Assembly (NCBI RefSeq): GCF_900089775.1
Contig: NZ_FLOB01000021.1
Coordinates: 1-43,360, forward strand
Length of the DNA stretch: 43,360 bases
Direction: 5' to 3'
Origin: Marinomonas spartinae
GTDB taxonomy: Bacteria > Pseudomonadota > Gammaproteobacteria > Pseudomonadales > Marinomonadaceae
Positions 24,102 to 31,891 of the stretch are shown here, in pieces (the stretch's first letter is position 1; each line of letters starts with the position of its first letter). Made by a program: the position numbers and the translations under genes. The notes under the pieces were generated by a model that was not told where the DNA came from, did not search any database, and worked only from the letters and a program-made list of their open reading frames with translations.

Positions 24102-24137
24102 AACTTAATTCTCCCAGAATGAGCGGAGAATTAAGTT
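24102..24137. terminator. Strong hairpin, probable terminator
   Basis: Perfect 13-bp arms AACTTAATTCTCC and GGAGAATTAAGTT around a 10-base loop. There is no long T-run on either side, so an intrinsic terminator role between convergent genes is plausible but not certain. Confidence 0.45.
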
Positions 24138-24224
24138 TGGCAACGCGAACAATTAAATTAAAAGGAAACAACGAACCACCGTCGAATTTATAGCCAAACT
24201 TCTGTGACACATAGATATAAATTG

Positions 24225-24674
24225 TTATGTAACTAGCACCTTTGATAAACAAATTGACCGTTTTACGCCAACATATTTACCGTATGCACGTGATTCTGAG
24301 TAAGAGTTACGTTGGTAGAAATTTACCGCTTTTAAGTTCACTCTACGTGTAGACAGAACAGCTTTTTTATAGCCTTTTTCAACCGCATAACATTCAAGCT
24401 GCTCAAGCAAATAAGACCCCGCACCAGATGTATTAGAGTACATTCGCTTTAGTTCACAGACTTCATTTTGATAATATCTAAATACCCCACACGCTACAGA
24501 GAATTTGTTTAGATAGACTACAATACACCCACCTTTCGATGAATCAAAAACCTCAGGTAAAAACGAGCTTTCACCAGAATCACCAGTAATCTGACTAAGC
24601 GACCTGTTCAACTCAGCAACAAGCAATTGAAAGTTTTCGTTACTAGGTTCTACTTTCTTGTGTTCGAATTTCAT
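24225..24674 (-). CDS. GNAT family N-acetyltransferase
   Basis: 149 residues from the ATG at 24674; a GTG nine bases upstream with AGGTG in front is an alternative. The acetyl-CoA motif is shortened and reads VCELKRMYSNTSGAGSYLLEQLECYA, where GAGSYL corresponds to the Q/RxxGxG/A loop. Motif B is KAVNFYQRNSYSESRAYGKY. It is a lone gene convergent with the FAD monooxygenase. The substrate cannot be inferred. Confidence 0.82.
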   Translation of the reverse strand: MKFEHKKVEPSNENFQLLVAELNRSLSQITGDSGESSFLPEVFDSSKGGCIVVYLNKFSVACGVFRYYQNEVCELKRMYSNTSGAGSYLLEQLECYAVEKGYKKAVLSTRRVNLKAVNFYQRNSYSESRAYGKYVGVKRSICLSKVLVT

Positions 24675-24781
24675 ACTTTCCACATAACACCTCAATCATT
24701 TTTACCTTGCCTTGCTATGTTTACTCGTTCTGTTGCCCCCTAAAGCCTTTACCAACTAATATAGAGTCCTGTATACCACGA

Positions 24782-25543
24782 TTAAAGCAAAATATTCAGT
24801 CCCATTCTTCCAATCAAGAAAGTAAGCAGAATTAAAAAGCCAATGCGGATAAAGCGACTTCCATACCTAATTGCCAGAAATACACCAACAAGAGCCCCAA
24901 GAATATTGCAACCAGCGACGAAGAGGCCTACATCCCATAGGACATTGCCTGACGGGATAAAGAACAAAAGGGCTGCTGTGAACGTTCCCATATTAATTAA
25001 TTTTGCCGATGCCGAGGCATTTAAGAAATCGAATCCAAAACCTCGAACAAATAGGAAAATGAGAAAGCTACCACTACCTGGTCCGAATAACCCATCGTAA
25101 AAGCCAATCAAACTTCCAAAGATTATTCCCTTGGCGATCTCTTTGCTAGTGACTTTTACGTGCTGATGCTCCCTTCCTAGATCCTTTTTTATGAAGGTAT
25201 ATATGGCCATTGTGACAAGAAGAATAAAAACCACGACCTGCATCGTTTCCTTGGGAACCAAAGAAACAGACATGGCGCCTAAGTAAGAAAAAAAGAAAGC
25301 AGACAAAGCAGTCGGAATCATGATTTTCCATACGATCTTGACACCTTTTGCATACCGAAATATAGAAGAGAGCGTTCCAGCCCATACGGCAAATTTGTTT
25401 GTGCCAAATACCGTCGTTAACCCGTAATCTGGTAACGCATGGAGCAAGGCAGGCATCAAAACTAATCCGCCACCACCGACAGCGGCATCAATTAGCCCAC
25501 CACAAAAAGAAAAGAACCCTAATGTATAAAGATCCATTACCAT
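24782..25543 (-). CDS. TSUP family anion exporter (TauE/SafE-like)
   Basis: 253 residues with about eight hydrophobic segments in two related halves. The first has FCGGLIDAAVGGGGLVLMPALLHAL and the second GSLIGFYDGLFGPGSGSFLIFLFV, the paired glycine-rich signatures of the TauE/SafE (DUF81) family. It probably moves sulfite, sulfoacetate or a related anion across the inner membrane. It is divergent from a LysR-type gene about 320 bp away, a common regulator-target layout. A small reading frame precedes it on the same strand. Confidence 0.9.
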   Translation of the reverse strand: MVMDLYTLGFFSFCGGLIDAAVGGGGLVLMPALLHALPDYGLTTVFGTNKFAVWAGTLSSIFRYAKGVKIVWKIMIPTALSAFFFSYLGAMSVSLVPKETMQVVVFILLVTMAIYTFIKKDLGREHQHVKVTSKEIAKGIIFGSLIGFYDGLFGPGSGSFLIFLFVRGFGFDFLNASASAKLINMGTFTAALLFFIPSGNVLWDVGLFVAGCNILGALVGVFLAIRYGSRFIRIGFLILLTFLIGRMGLNILL

Positions 25544-25604
25544 ATTTTTCTTACTCTAGAGCGCCCTGCCAAAACGGTGACAAGGGGTATATTGAAGGGA
25601 GGCG

Positions 25605-25721
25605 TTATTTCGTTAATGGCCGTTTTGCAAGAAAAGTCTGTTCAAATTCCAGCATTCCATAAGAGGTCGTTTGTCCAGAAAGAAAACAATCTGCTGATCT
25701 TTCTAGCGTCGTTTTATTCAT
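25605..25721 (-). CDS. Small reading frame, 38 residues, upstream of the TSUP exporter
   Basis: An ATG at 25721 is preceded by AAAGGGA at a good distance. The frame encodes a 38-residue peptide beginning MNKTTLERSADCFLSGQTTS and ending FLAKRPLTK, with a TAA at 25605-25607. It ends 61 bp before the exporter start on the same strand, so it could be a leader peptide, a small protein or the remains of a longer gene. No homologue is recognised. It partly accounts for the otherwise empty 320-bp divergent gap, where no LysR box could be picked out with confidence. Confidence 0.4.
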   Translation of the reverse strand: MNKTTLERSADCFLSGQTTSYGMLEFEQTFLAKRPLTK

Positions 25722-25862
25722 GTCAGTCCCTTTCGTCGGTCTCAATTCGCATGATTTGCCGCGCCTTTATATGACGCCTTGATACATACCCAAATTAATC
25801 GGCTAGAAAGATAAATAAAAGTGACTTATATTGATTGGTAAATTCATTTTAAGTGATCGGTC

Positions 25863-26723
25863 ATGGAATTATCTCAACTGCGCATGTTCAAGAAAATTAC
25901 AGATAATGGCGGCATTGCAAGAGCGGCTGAGCAGCTTCACTGTGTCCCTTCTAACATAACCACTAGAATTAAGAATTTAGAGGAAGAGTTAGGAGAGCCA
26001 CTGTTTATTAGAAAAGGACGTGGCCTGGTTCTTAGCCCTTCTGGTGAAGTTTTCTTAGCGTATACAAATAAAATTCTCTCACTTTGTGAAGAGGCCAAAA
26101 GATCCATTGGCGCTGGATCCTCTCCTATAGGGACACTTAGTATTGGTGCAATAGAGTCCTCAGCAACGAGCAGACTACCGAAGTTATTGTCGTCTTATCA
26201 TCTATCGTATCCAGCGGTGAATATCGAATTTTCTACCGACACATGGAAAAATTTGGAGAACAAAGTCGTAAAGCATGAACTGGACGGTGCCATTATTGCG
26301 GTCAAGACCGCTCACCCATCGCTGCATTGTGAAGCCATTTATTGGGAGGATCTGGCTGTGATTGCTTCTTCCGCACTTAACAATATTGAATCTCCTGAAA
26401 GCCTCGTTGGTAAAAACATCTATATGTGGCCTGAAGGTTGTCCCTATCGAAAAGCCTTGGAGAATTGGTTATCAGAAAGTGGTATTTCAGTGCCCATAAC
26501 AAGCATCGCAAGCTATGGCACCATTCTTGGCTGCGTGAGCTCCGGTGCAGGCGTCTCCTTAGTTCCCAAGGGAGTATTTGAACAGTTCAAGCTTATTGGC
26601 GGGATAAAAGGGTATTCTTTTGCGGCATTGAAACCCATCCATAATTATTTTATATGGAACAAGGAAACCGGTCATCATCCCGCCAAAGAGGCTTTTTTAA
26701 CGCTTATAAAATCTGAAATGTAG
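25863..26723 (+). CDS. LysR family transcriptional regulator
   Basis: 286 residues. The winged HTH (about 1-60) reads MELSQLRMFKKITDNGGIARAAEQLHCVPSNITTRIKNLEEELGEPLF. The C-terminal substrate-binding fold includes GTLSIGAIESSATSRLPKLLSSY and a late GTILGCVSSGAGVSLVPKGV. It resembles the PtrR/YneJ branch. The divergent TSUP exporter is the likely target. The inducer is unknown. Confidence 0.92.
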   Translation: MELSQLRMFKKITDNGGIARAAEQLHCVPSNITTRIKNLEEELGEPLFIRKGRGLVLSPSGEVFLAYTNKILSLCEEAKRSIGAGSSPIGTLSIGAIESSATSRLPKLLSSYHLSYPAVNIEFSTDTWKNLENKVVKHELDGAIIAVKTAHPSLHCEAIYWEDLAVIASSALNNIESPESLVGKNIYMWPEGCPYRKALENWLSESGISVPITSIASYGTILGCVSSGAGVSLVPKGVFEQFKLIGGIKGYSFAALKPIHNYFIWNKETGHHPAKEAFLTLIKSEM

Positions 26724-26920
26724 ATTTGAGTAGCTGATCCATAGGTTTTATTGCTCAGGCATAATAACTTCCCACGAGGCTAGCTTCCTATTCCATGGGG
26801 TAGCCATAATTAAATACTACCAAATTTTTTATTCGCTCGTAGGGCATTTTGAGGCTAATATTTTGTTATACAACACCTCTCTACGCACCCCTACATAAGT
26901 AAGAATGTTTGGTTAATAAC

Positions 26921-27136
26921 TTATTTTGATGCTTGGCGTCTAATCCACTCTTGTGCAGCGTCAGCCATAGTCAAGCCAGTTGCGTTCTTCATCCAATCCA
27001 TAAAAGTACGATCAAATTTAAACGATTCACCAAATTTTGATTTGAAATATCTACGGACATTTTGGGTTGTTTTATAGCTATCCGTGATTATTGTATAATC
27101 ATCTATTGGATTTTTATGCCAATCAAACTTTTCCAT
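26921..27136 (-). CDS. DUF6434 domain protein (small SAP-like)
   Basis: 71 residues from the ATG at 27136, chosen because AAAGGAG lies upstream (about 11 bases) and because family homology starts at MEKFDWHKNPIDDYTIITDS; an upstream frame to 27244 adds an unrelated leader. The remainder, TTQNVRRYFKSKFGESFKFD and FMDWMKNATGLTMADAAQEW, matches the DUF6434 pattern, usually seen beside or fused to SAP-like DNA-binding regions. Function unknown. A short GC-rich inverted repeat lies in its leader at 27161-27188. Confidence 0.75.
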   Translation of the reverse strand: MEKFDWHKNPIDDYTIITDSYKTTQNVRRYFKSKFGESFKFDRTFMDWMKNATGLTMADAAQEWIRRQASK

Positions 27137-27256
27137 GATTTTGGAATCTCCTTTTTGTGTAACGCCCACCAATGGCGCCGTTATGTCGTTGGAACTTTTT
27201 GTGGTATAGCTATCACAAACAAGGCGACGGAACGGATATCGCACATGGGGAAACGG

Positions 27257-27703
27257 TTATATATTGCTTGGCTTTGCGATGAATGCCTGTTTTTCACCAC
27301 CATTAAACCCCACACTTCCATAGAATTCCAATACACTTTCCTCGCTACGACCTGTCATTAACATTGCTTTATAACATCCCTGTGACCAGGCATGGTCCAA
27401 AACTGAGGTTAAAAGTGTTTTACCATATCCTCTATTTCTGTACTCTGGGTGCGTCACCACATTCTCTATCAAACAATACGCTCTACCACCCCGAGTCAGA
27501 TTTGGCACTTGAACTAGCTGACAGGAACTCACAAGCGTACTTTTTAGAAAAAGGCCCCAGTAGGAAATAGCGTCGTTTTTCGCTGACTGTGCCCATATTT
27601 CTGAAGCCTTTTCAAATTCGAGGTGTTTGTCATCAAGATGAAGGTGCCTGTAAAGTCGTAACAACCCTTCTAGATCGGCTTTTTGAAGCTTTTTAATTTC
27701 CAT
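27257..27703 (-). CDS. GNAT family N-acetyltransferase
   Basis: 148 residues from the ATG at 27703, with GAAGGA about nine bases upstream. Motif A is clear: YCLIENVVTHPEYRNRGYGKTLLTSVLDHA. The SGRSEESVLEFYGSVGF-like end (here TGRSEESVLEFYGSVGFNGG) is typical of GNATs in the aminoglycoside/small-molecule branch. It is a lone gene among other GNATs and its substrate is unknown. Confidence 0.88.
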   Translation of the reverse strand: MEIKKLQKADLEGLLRLYRHLHLDDKHLEFEKASEIWAQSAKNDAISYWGLFLKSTLVSSCQLVQVPNLTRGGRAYCLIENVVTHPEYRNRGYGKTLLTSVLDHAWSQGCYKAMLMTGRSEESVLEFYGSVGFNGGEKQAFIAKPSNI

Positions 27704-27836
27704 GTTATCTATTCCTTCACATACCGACTTGTTAAGTAGCAGATAACACAATACAAAGGCTTGTGCATTGTGCCGTAAACACTAAAACTGACTCAGACTG
27801 ACCATGTCAAGCGTTAAAAATCCCTCTTAATGATTA

Positions 27837-28253
27837 TTATGTGATAATTTTACGGCCACGTTCTAGCACCCAACAACGCTCATTTTTGGTGTAACCAAGT
27901 GGCCCGTAATAGTCATTGGCTGCTGGGGCGGCGATGAGAAACAGTTTACAAGTCGGCTCTATTTGGCCTTGTGTTTGAACCTGTAGCTGCTTCCCTATAC
28001 CCAACCTTTGATATTCTTCATCAACCGCTAGATCTGACAGATAGCAGCAATAATGGAAATCTGTAACAGAGCGAGCAACACCAACAAGCTTGCTGCCGTC
28101 CCACGCTGTGATAATAAGATTGCTGTTTTCCAGCATACCATTGATACATTTAATGTTTTCAATTGGTCTGCGCTCCCCTAATGTTGAGCGCTTAAGTAAG
28201 TCTATAAATTCCTCGGCCGAAATTTGCTTATTCACTTTGTATTCGATATTCAA
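27837..28253 (-). CDS. GNAT family N-acetyltransferase (intact relative of the 4454-4576 fragment)
   Basis: 138 residues with a TTG start at 28253, chosen because GGAG lies six bases upstream; an earlier TTG at 28265 has no ribosome site. The acetyl-CoA loop is YLSDLAVDEEYQRLGIGKQLQVQ and the end is APAANDYYGPLGYTKNERCW. Layout matches short GNATs of about 140 residues. Its 5' 120 bases recur as a decayed copy at 4454-4576. Substrate unknown. Confidence 0.87.
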   Translation of the reverse strand: MNIEYKVNKQISAEEFIDLLKRSTLGERRPIENIKCINGMLENSNLIITAWDGSKLVGVARSVTDFHYCCYLSDLAVDEEYQRLGIGKQLQVQTQGQIEPTCKLFLIAAPAANDYYGPLGYTKNERCWVLERGRKIIT

Positions 28254-28339
28254 TGTAATCTCCAATCACATAATGCGGAATGAAGCTGCGCATTTTAGCG
28301 TCAGCTTGCTTACTTTGTTCGGCCTCTTTCTAAACGCTT

Positions 28340-29095
28340 TCAGTCCCGCATCAATCTCTCGAAAGTGTGATCGGCCATACCTGCCGACAGTCCGCCATCG
28401 ACGTTGATTGATTGCCCCGTCAAGTAACTACAGTCAGGCGCAGCAAGAAAATGACATAGAGCGGCTACTTCTTCAGGTTGACCAACCCTAATCATAGGAC
28501 TCGTTCGCTCGGTCATTACCACTTCAGAATGGCCAGGATACAGCATCTCGGTCCATATGGAGGCTGGGCAGATCGCATTCACTCGAATCTTTCGCGGAAC
28601 CAATTCCATAGCAGCCACTCGCGTTAAACTACAAACCGCAGACTTGGTTGCGGAGTATTGACCGTAACCGGGATAACCGACTTTTGACACGTCTGACGAC
28701 GTATTGATAATCGATCCACCGTCATTCATATGTAGCGGCGCAAAGCGCAAGCCGTTGTAGACTGCTTTTACATTGATCTCCAAGATACGCTGAAACTCAT
28801 CGGCACTTTGCTCGGCAATGGTCGGTCCAGAATTTTCAATTCCGGCATTGTTCATAACAATATCGAGCTTGCCCATGCGTGCCTGCGCTTCCTCGAAACA
28901 CGCGCGCAACTGATCCTCATCAGTCACGTCTGCTTGCAGGAATATTCCGTTTATTTCATCGGCGAGATGTGTTCCATCACGGCGACCAACGATCGCCACC
29001 TTGGCGCCTGCAGCGGCAAAGCGTCTTGCGCTCGCCAATCCGATACCTGAAGTACCACCTGTAATAAGGGCATTTAATCCTTTAAGAGAAAACAT
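28340..29095 (-). CDS. Short-chain dehydrogenase/reductase (SDR)
   Basis: 251 residues, classical SDR. The cofactor loop is ALITGGTSGIGLASARRFA (TGGTSGIG, 12-19), NNAG is at 82-85, and the catalytic triad is Ser in NTSSDV with Y147 and K151 in YSATK. The C-terminal GQSINVDGGLSAGM is typical. Arg following GRRDG suggests either cofactor is possible. It is third in the leftward group ALDH-LuxR-SDR, with gaps of 73 and 106 bp. It may reduce or oxidise an intermediate of the amino-alcohol pathway proposed for this locus, or simply be adjacent. Confidence 0.92.
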   Translation of the reverse strand: MFSLKGLNALITGGTSGIGLASARRFAAAGAKVAIVGRRDGTHLADEINGIFLQADVTDEDQLRACFEEAQARMGKLDIVMNNAGIENSGPTIAEQSADEFQRILEINVKAVYNGLRFAPLHMNDGGSIINTSSDVSKVGYPGYGQYSATKSAVCSLTRVAAMELVPRKIRVNAICPASIWTEMLYPGHSEVVMTERTSPMIRVGQPEEVAALCHFLAAPDCSYLTGQSINVDGGLSAGMADHTFERLMRD

Positions 29096-29201
29096 TTATA
29101 CCTCTAAAATTGTGTCGGCGATAATGCCAGTGCCGATGATATTATATAGCGTTTTCCTAACGTCCTACTTTTTTGATACAACATCAACAGGCATCGAGCG
29201 G

Positions 29202-30032
29202 TCAGAAAAACCCCTCTAACGGATCGCCCCCCTCATAGTGTTCAAACTGCATCAAAGCACCTATAAACAAATTATGCAGATCAAGCTGAGAACCGATATC
29301 AAGTTTTTTGTAACTGTTACGCAAGTGGACCCGTACGGTTCCCGGAGAGATAAATAACTTGTCGGCAATGGCTGCTGGAGAATACCCCTGTAATACCATA
29401 CGGATAACAGCGCACTCACGTTCTGTCAGTTTTGAGGAGCCAAAATTAGCCAACGCCTGATCTAATTGACGGTTAAGGGGTTTCGACAGTTGTTCCCCCC
29501 AATGCTGCTGACACAACATATCAATGAGAGGCGTCAGAGTGTCGAGCAGTTGCTGTTCTGATGGAGTTAAGCGTGACGAACTCCCTCTACCATGACCAAT
29601 ACTCAGATGTAGAAACTGCCCACCGGGGAAGATAATCAGATAGCCACACTCATCCTCAAGCCCAATCTTAACCAAATACTGCTTGTAGAACTCACTCTGA
29701 CGAAACCCATCGGGGACGAGTTCGTCATAAGTGAAAAATTGGCTTTGCGTCAACTCGACACTCGCACGGTAAAATGGGTCCAGTAAGTAGGCCCCCGCAA
29801 GATACATATCAATTGACTGATTACCTATCTGCTCGGTTTTCTCCGACACCAAAACTTCAGGCTTATCCTCAAATAAAATCAGTGTTATCTCATCCGCAGG
29901 AACAAATAGCTTGACCACCTCAACCAGTAAGTGAGGAAAATCCTCACTACTGATTTGTGGAACGAGCTGGATCAAACCTTCGGACAAACGGGCAATCATC
30001 GCTATGGCTGTTGGGTGTATTGTTCTGCTCAT
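29202..30032 (-). CDS. LuxR-type transcriptional regulator
   Basis: 276 residues. The C-terminal LuxR HTH (about 208-265) reads LTERECAVIRMVLQGYSPAAIADKLFISPGTVRVHLRNSYKKL. The N-terminal 200 residues have no receiver aspartate and no acyl-homoserine-lactone signature, so it is neither a response regulator nor a typical quorum regulator; a PAS- or GAF-like sensor is possible. It lies between the SDR and aldehyde dehydrogenase genes and is the obvious candidate to bind the palindromes at 31741-31758 and 31830-31847. Confidence 0.88.
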   Translation of the reverse strand: MSRTIHPTAIAMIARLSEGLIQLVPQISSEDFPHLLVEVVKLFVPADEITLILFEDKPEVLVSEKTEQIGNQSIDMYLAGAYLLDPFYRASVELTQSQFFTYDELVPDGFRQSEFYKQYLVKIGLEDECGYLIIFPGGQFLHLSIGHGRGSSSRLTPSEQQLLDTLTPLIDMLCQQHWGEQLSKPLNRQLDQALANFGSSKLTERECAVIRMVLQGYSPAAIADKLFISPGTVRVHLRNSYKKLDIGSQLDLHNLFIGALMQFEHYEGGDPLEGFF

Positions 30033-30105
30033 CAGTACCTCATTTGTATGTGCCTGCTACAATCCGTTGCAGGACATACAAATTCCCCCAGCAACGAATA
30101 GCCCA

Positions 30106-31614
30106 TTATAACTGCATGATCACCGTTTTTACTTGTAGGAAGTGTTCTAATTGTTCAGGCCCCAAGTCACGGCCGATACCCGACTGCTTGTAACCACCAA
30201 ACGGCAACGAGGAATCCATCGCATCATGGGTGTTCACAAAGACGGTACCAGCTTCCATTTTCTTCAATAATCGATGTGCTCGACTGACATCTTGAGTAAA
30301 TACAGAGGCAGTAAGACCATAATCCGAATCATTCGCTAGGCGCACCGCCTCTTCTTCTGTATCAAACGGAATAACGGCCAGGACGGGGCCAAAGATCTCT
30401 TCGCGTACGATTTTCATTGAGTTATTACAATCGGCAAATACCGTCGCCTGCATGTAATAGCCAGGGCGATCCACTTGCTCGCCACCGCACACCAGCCGAG
30501 CACCTTCAGCTTTACCCGATTCAATATAGTTAAGTATCTTATCCAGTTGACGACGACTAATTTGTGGCCCTTGCGTGATGTTCGTATCAAGCGGATCGCC
30601 AACTACCATATCATTGGCCGCTTTTGCAACGGCGGCAACGGCCTGGTCATACAAGCCCCGTTGAACATATAAACGCGAACCTGCAGAACAAGTCTGACCA
30701 GAATTAAAGAAAACGGATTGCAATGTTCCTGTGACGATATCCTCTAGATTGGCATCGTCAAAAGCAACCATGGCAGACTTGCCTCCTAGCTCTAACGTAG
30801 CAGGATTCATGTTTTCCAAAGCGGCTTTCCCCACCAGCTTACCCACAGGTGTTGAGCCAGTGAAGGACACTTTGTTGATTCCTGGATGGCCGGCCAGAGG
30901 GCTACCAATCTCAGTTCCCGTACCAATGACAATATTCACCACACCGTCTGGTAGTCCAGCTTCCTGCCAAATTCTCATTAAATAGATCATACTCATCGGT
31001 GTGATCTCAGCAGGTTTCAGCACAATTGTACAACCCACCACCAGCGGTGCGCACATTTTCCACATCGCCATGTTTAGCGGCCAGTTCCATGGCACAATCG
31101 CGCCAACGACACCAATTGGTTCTTTCAAGGTAAAACCAAACGCTTCCCCAGGACAAGAGACATTACGAGTGCTGCCTTCAATCTTCGTCGTCCATCCGGC
31201 CATATAACGCAAAAAGTCGATCGACCCAGCGATATCCACTTCATGACAACCACTGATCGCCTTACCCGCATCAATGGCTTCCAGTTCAGCCAAAGTCTGA
31301 GCGTGAGCTTCCATCACATCGGCCATGCGGAATAATAGTGCTTGACGCTCATTTGGCTTCATCTCTGCCCATGGACCCGTTCTGAATGCACGATTAGCGG
31401 CGGCAACGGCTCGGTCCAAATCGGCTACAGTCGCTTTAGGTACTGTCAACAAATGCTCACCATTGGACGGGTCTTCAATATTGAGCGTCGCTCCATCCTC
31501 GCTATCGACGAACTGACCGTCGATAAACATCTTCTGGTGGCCGGCTTCAATAAAAGCGCGAGTCTCTGGTGTGACATTGTATTTTTCCAGCATTGCTTTA
31601 ATCGTCTCATTCAT
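30106..31614 (-). CDS. NAD(P)-dependent aldehyde dehydrogenase
   Basis: 502 residues from the ATG at 31614, chosen over two upstream in-frame starts because AGGA lies about 11 bases before it and the product then has the family's usual length. Motifs: PWNWPLNM with N177, K200 in LKPAE, TGSTPVGK, catalytic E275 in ELGGKSA and nucleophile C309 in NSGQTCSAGSR. It resembles the betaine-aldehyde/phenylacetaldehyde dehydrogenase group. It is divergent from the kinase/aminotransferase fusion, so its likely substrate is the aldehyde released by that enzyme. Cytoplasmic. Confidence 0.93.
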   Translation of the reverse strand: MNETIKAMLEKYNVTPETRAFIEAGHQKMFIDGQFVDSEDGATLNIEDPSNGEHLLTVPKATVADLDRAVAAANRAFRTGPWAEMKPNERQALLFRMADVMEAHAQTLAELEAIDAGKAISGCHEVDIAGSIDFLRYMAGWTTKIEGSTRNVSCPGEAFGFTLKEPIGVVGAIVPWNWPLNMAMWKMCAPLVVGCTIVLKPAEITPMSMIYLMRIWQEAGLPDGVVNIVIGTGTEIGSPLAGHPGINKVSFTGSTPVGKLVGKAALENMNPATLELGGKSAMVAFDDANLEDIVTGTLQSVFFNSGQTCSAGSRLYVQRGLYDQAVAAVAKAANDMVVGDPLDTNITQGPQISRRQLDKILNYIESGKAEGARLVCGGEQVDRPGYYMQATVFADCNNSMKIVREEIFGPVLAVIPFDTEEEAVRLANDSDYGLTASVFTQDVSRAHRLLKKMEAGTVFVNTHDAMDSSLPFGGYKQSGIGRDLGPEQLEHFLQVKTVIMQL

Positions 31615-31740
31615 AGCGGTTTTCATCCTGTTTTTGTGGAAATCAAACGAAGGGGTCGGTTGGATTAGCGTCAAGGCTTCCGCTCAACACAACCCTACAT
31701 ACAACATACTCTACTCTGAATCCCCCTGAGCCAAAGAGGT

Positions 31741-31758
31741 ATACCCTTTGCAGGGTAT
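31741..31758. promoter_or_regulatory. Palindrome ATACCCT-TTGC-AGGGTAT
   Basis: Perfect 7-bp arms around four bases. It is followed on the plus strand by seven T, so a terminator-like fold is an alternative. Its place between the divergent ALDH and kinase/aminotransferase genes favours an operator, perhaps for the LuxR-type regulator. Confidence 0.5.
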
Positions 31759-31829
31759 TTTTTTACACCGAATCACAGTTAACTACGCCATAGGGGTTAT
31801 TTTCTTATTTTCGACCTCACCTCAGAATA

Positions 31830-31847
31830 GTCTCAGAGGTCTGAGAC
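31830..31847. promoter_or_regulatory. Palindrome GTCTCAGA-GG-TCTGAGAC
   Basis: Perfect 8-bp arms around two bases, 44 bp before the start of the fusion gene, placing it at or just after the likely promoter. A candidate regulator-binding site, distinct in sequence from the 31741-31758 palindrome. Confidence 0.5.
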
Positions 31848-31891
31848 AGGCCAATACAAACAGCGACTATTATTCTTGAAAGGATAACACT

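Noticed and set aside
24046..24252. 68-residue minus-strand frame after the FAD monooxygenase gene
   Set aside because: It runs through the 13-bp hairpin, has no ribosome site and no recognisable sequence, and overlaps the end of the GNAT gene.
25567..25628. CAAAACGG...CCGTTTTG inverted repeat as a LysR operator
   Set aside because: The arms are about 45 bp apart and lie within the small 38-residue frame and its 3' side. They do not fit the T-N11-A LysR box.
27161..27188. GC-rich inverted repeat TAACGCC...GGCGCCGTTA as an attC site
   Set aside because: The arms are only 24-28 bp apart in total, shorter than known attC sites, and the GTTRRRY box is not matched. It may be a simple hairpin in the leader of the DUF6434 gene.
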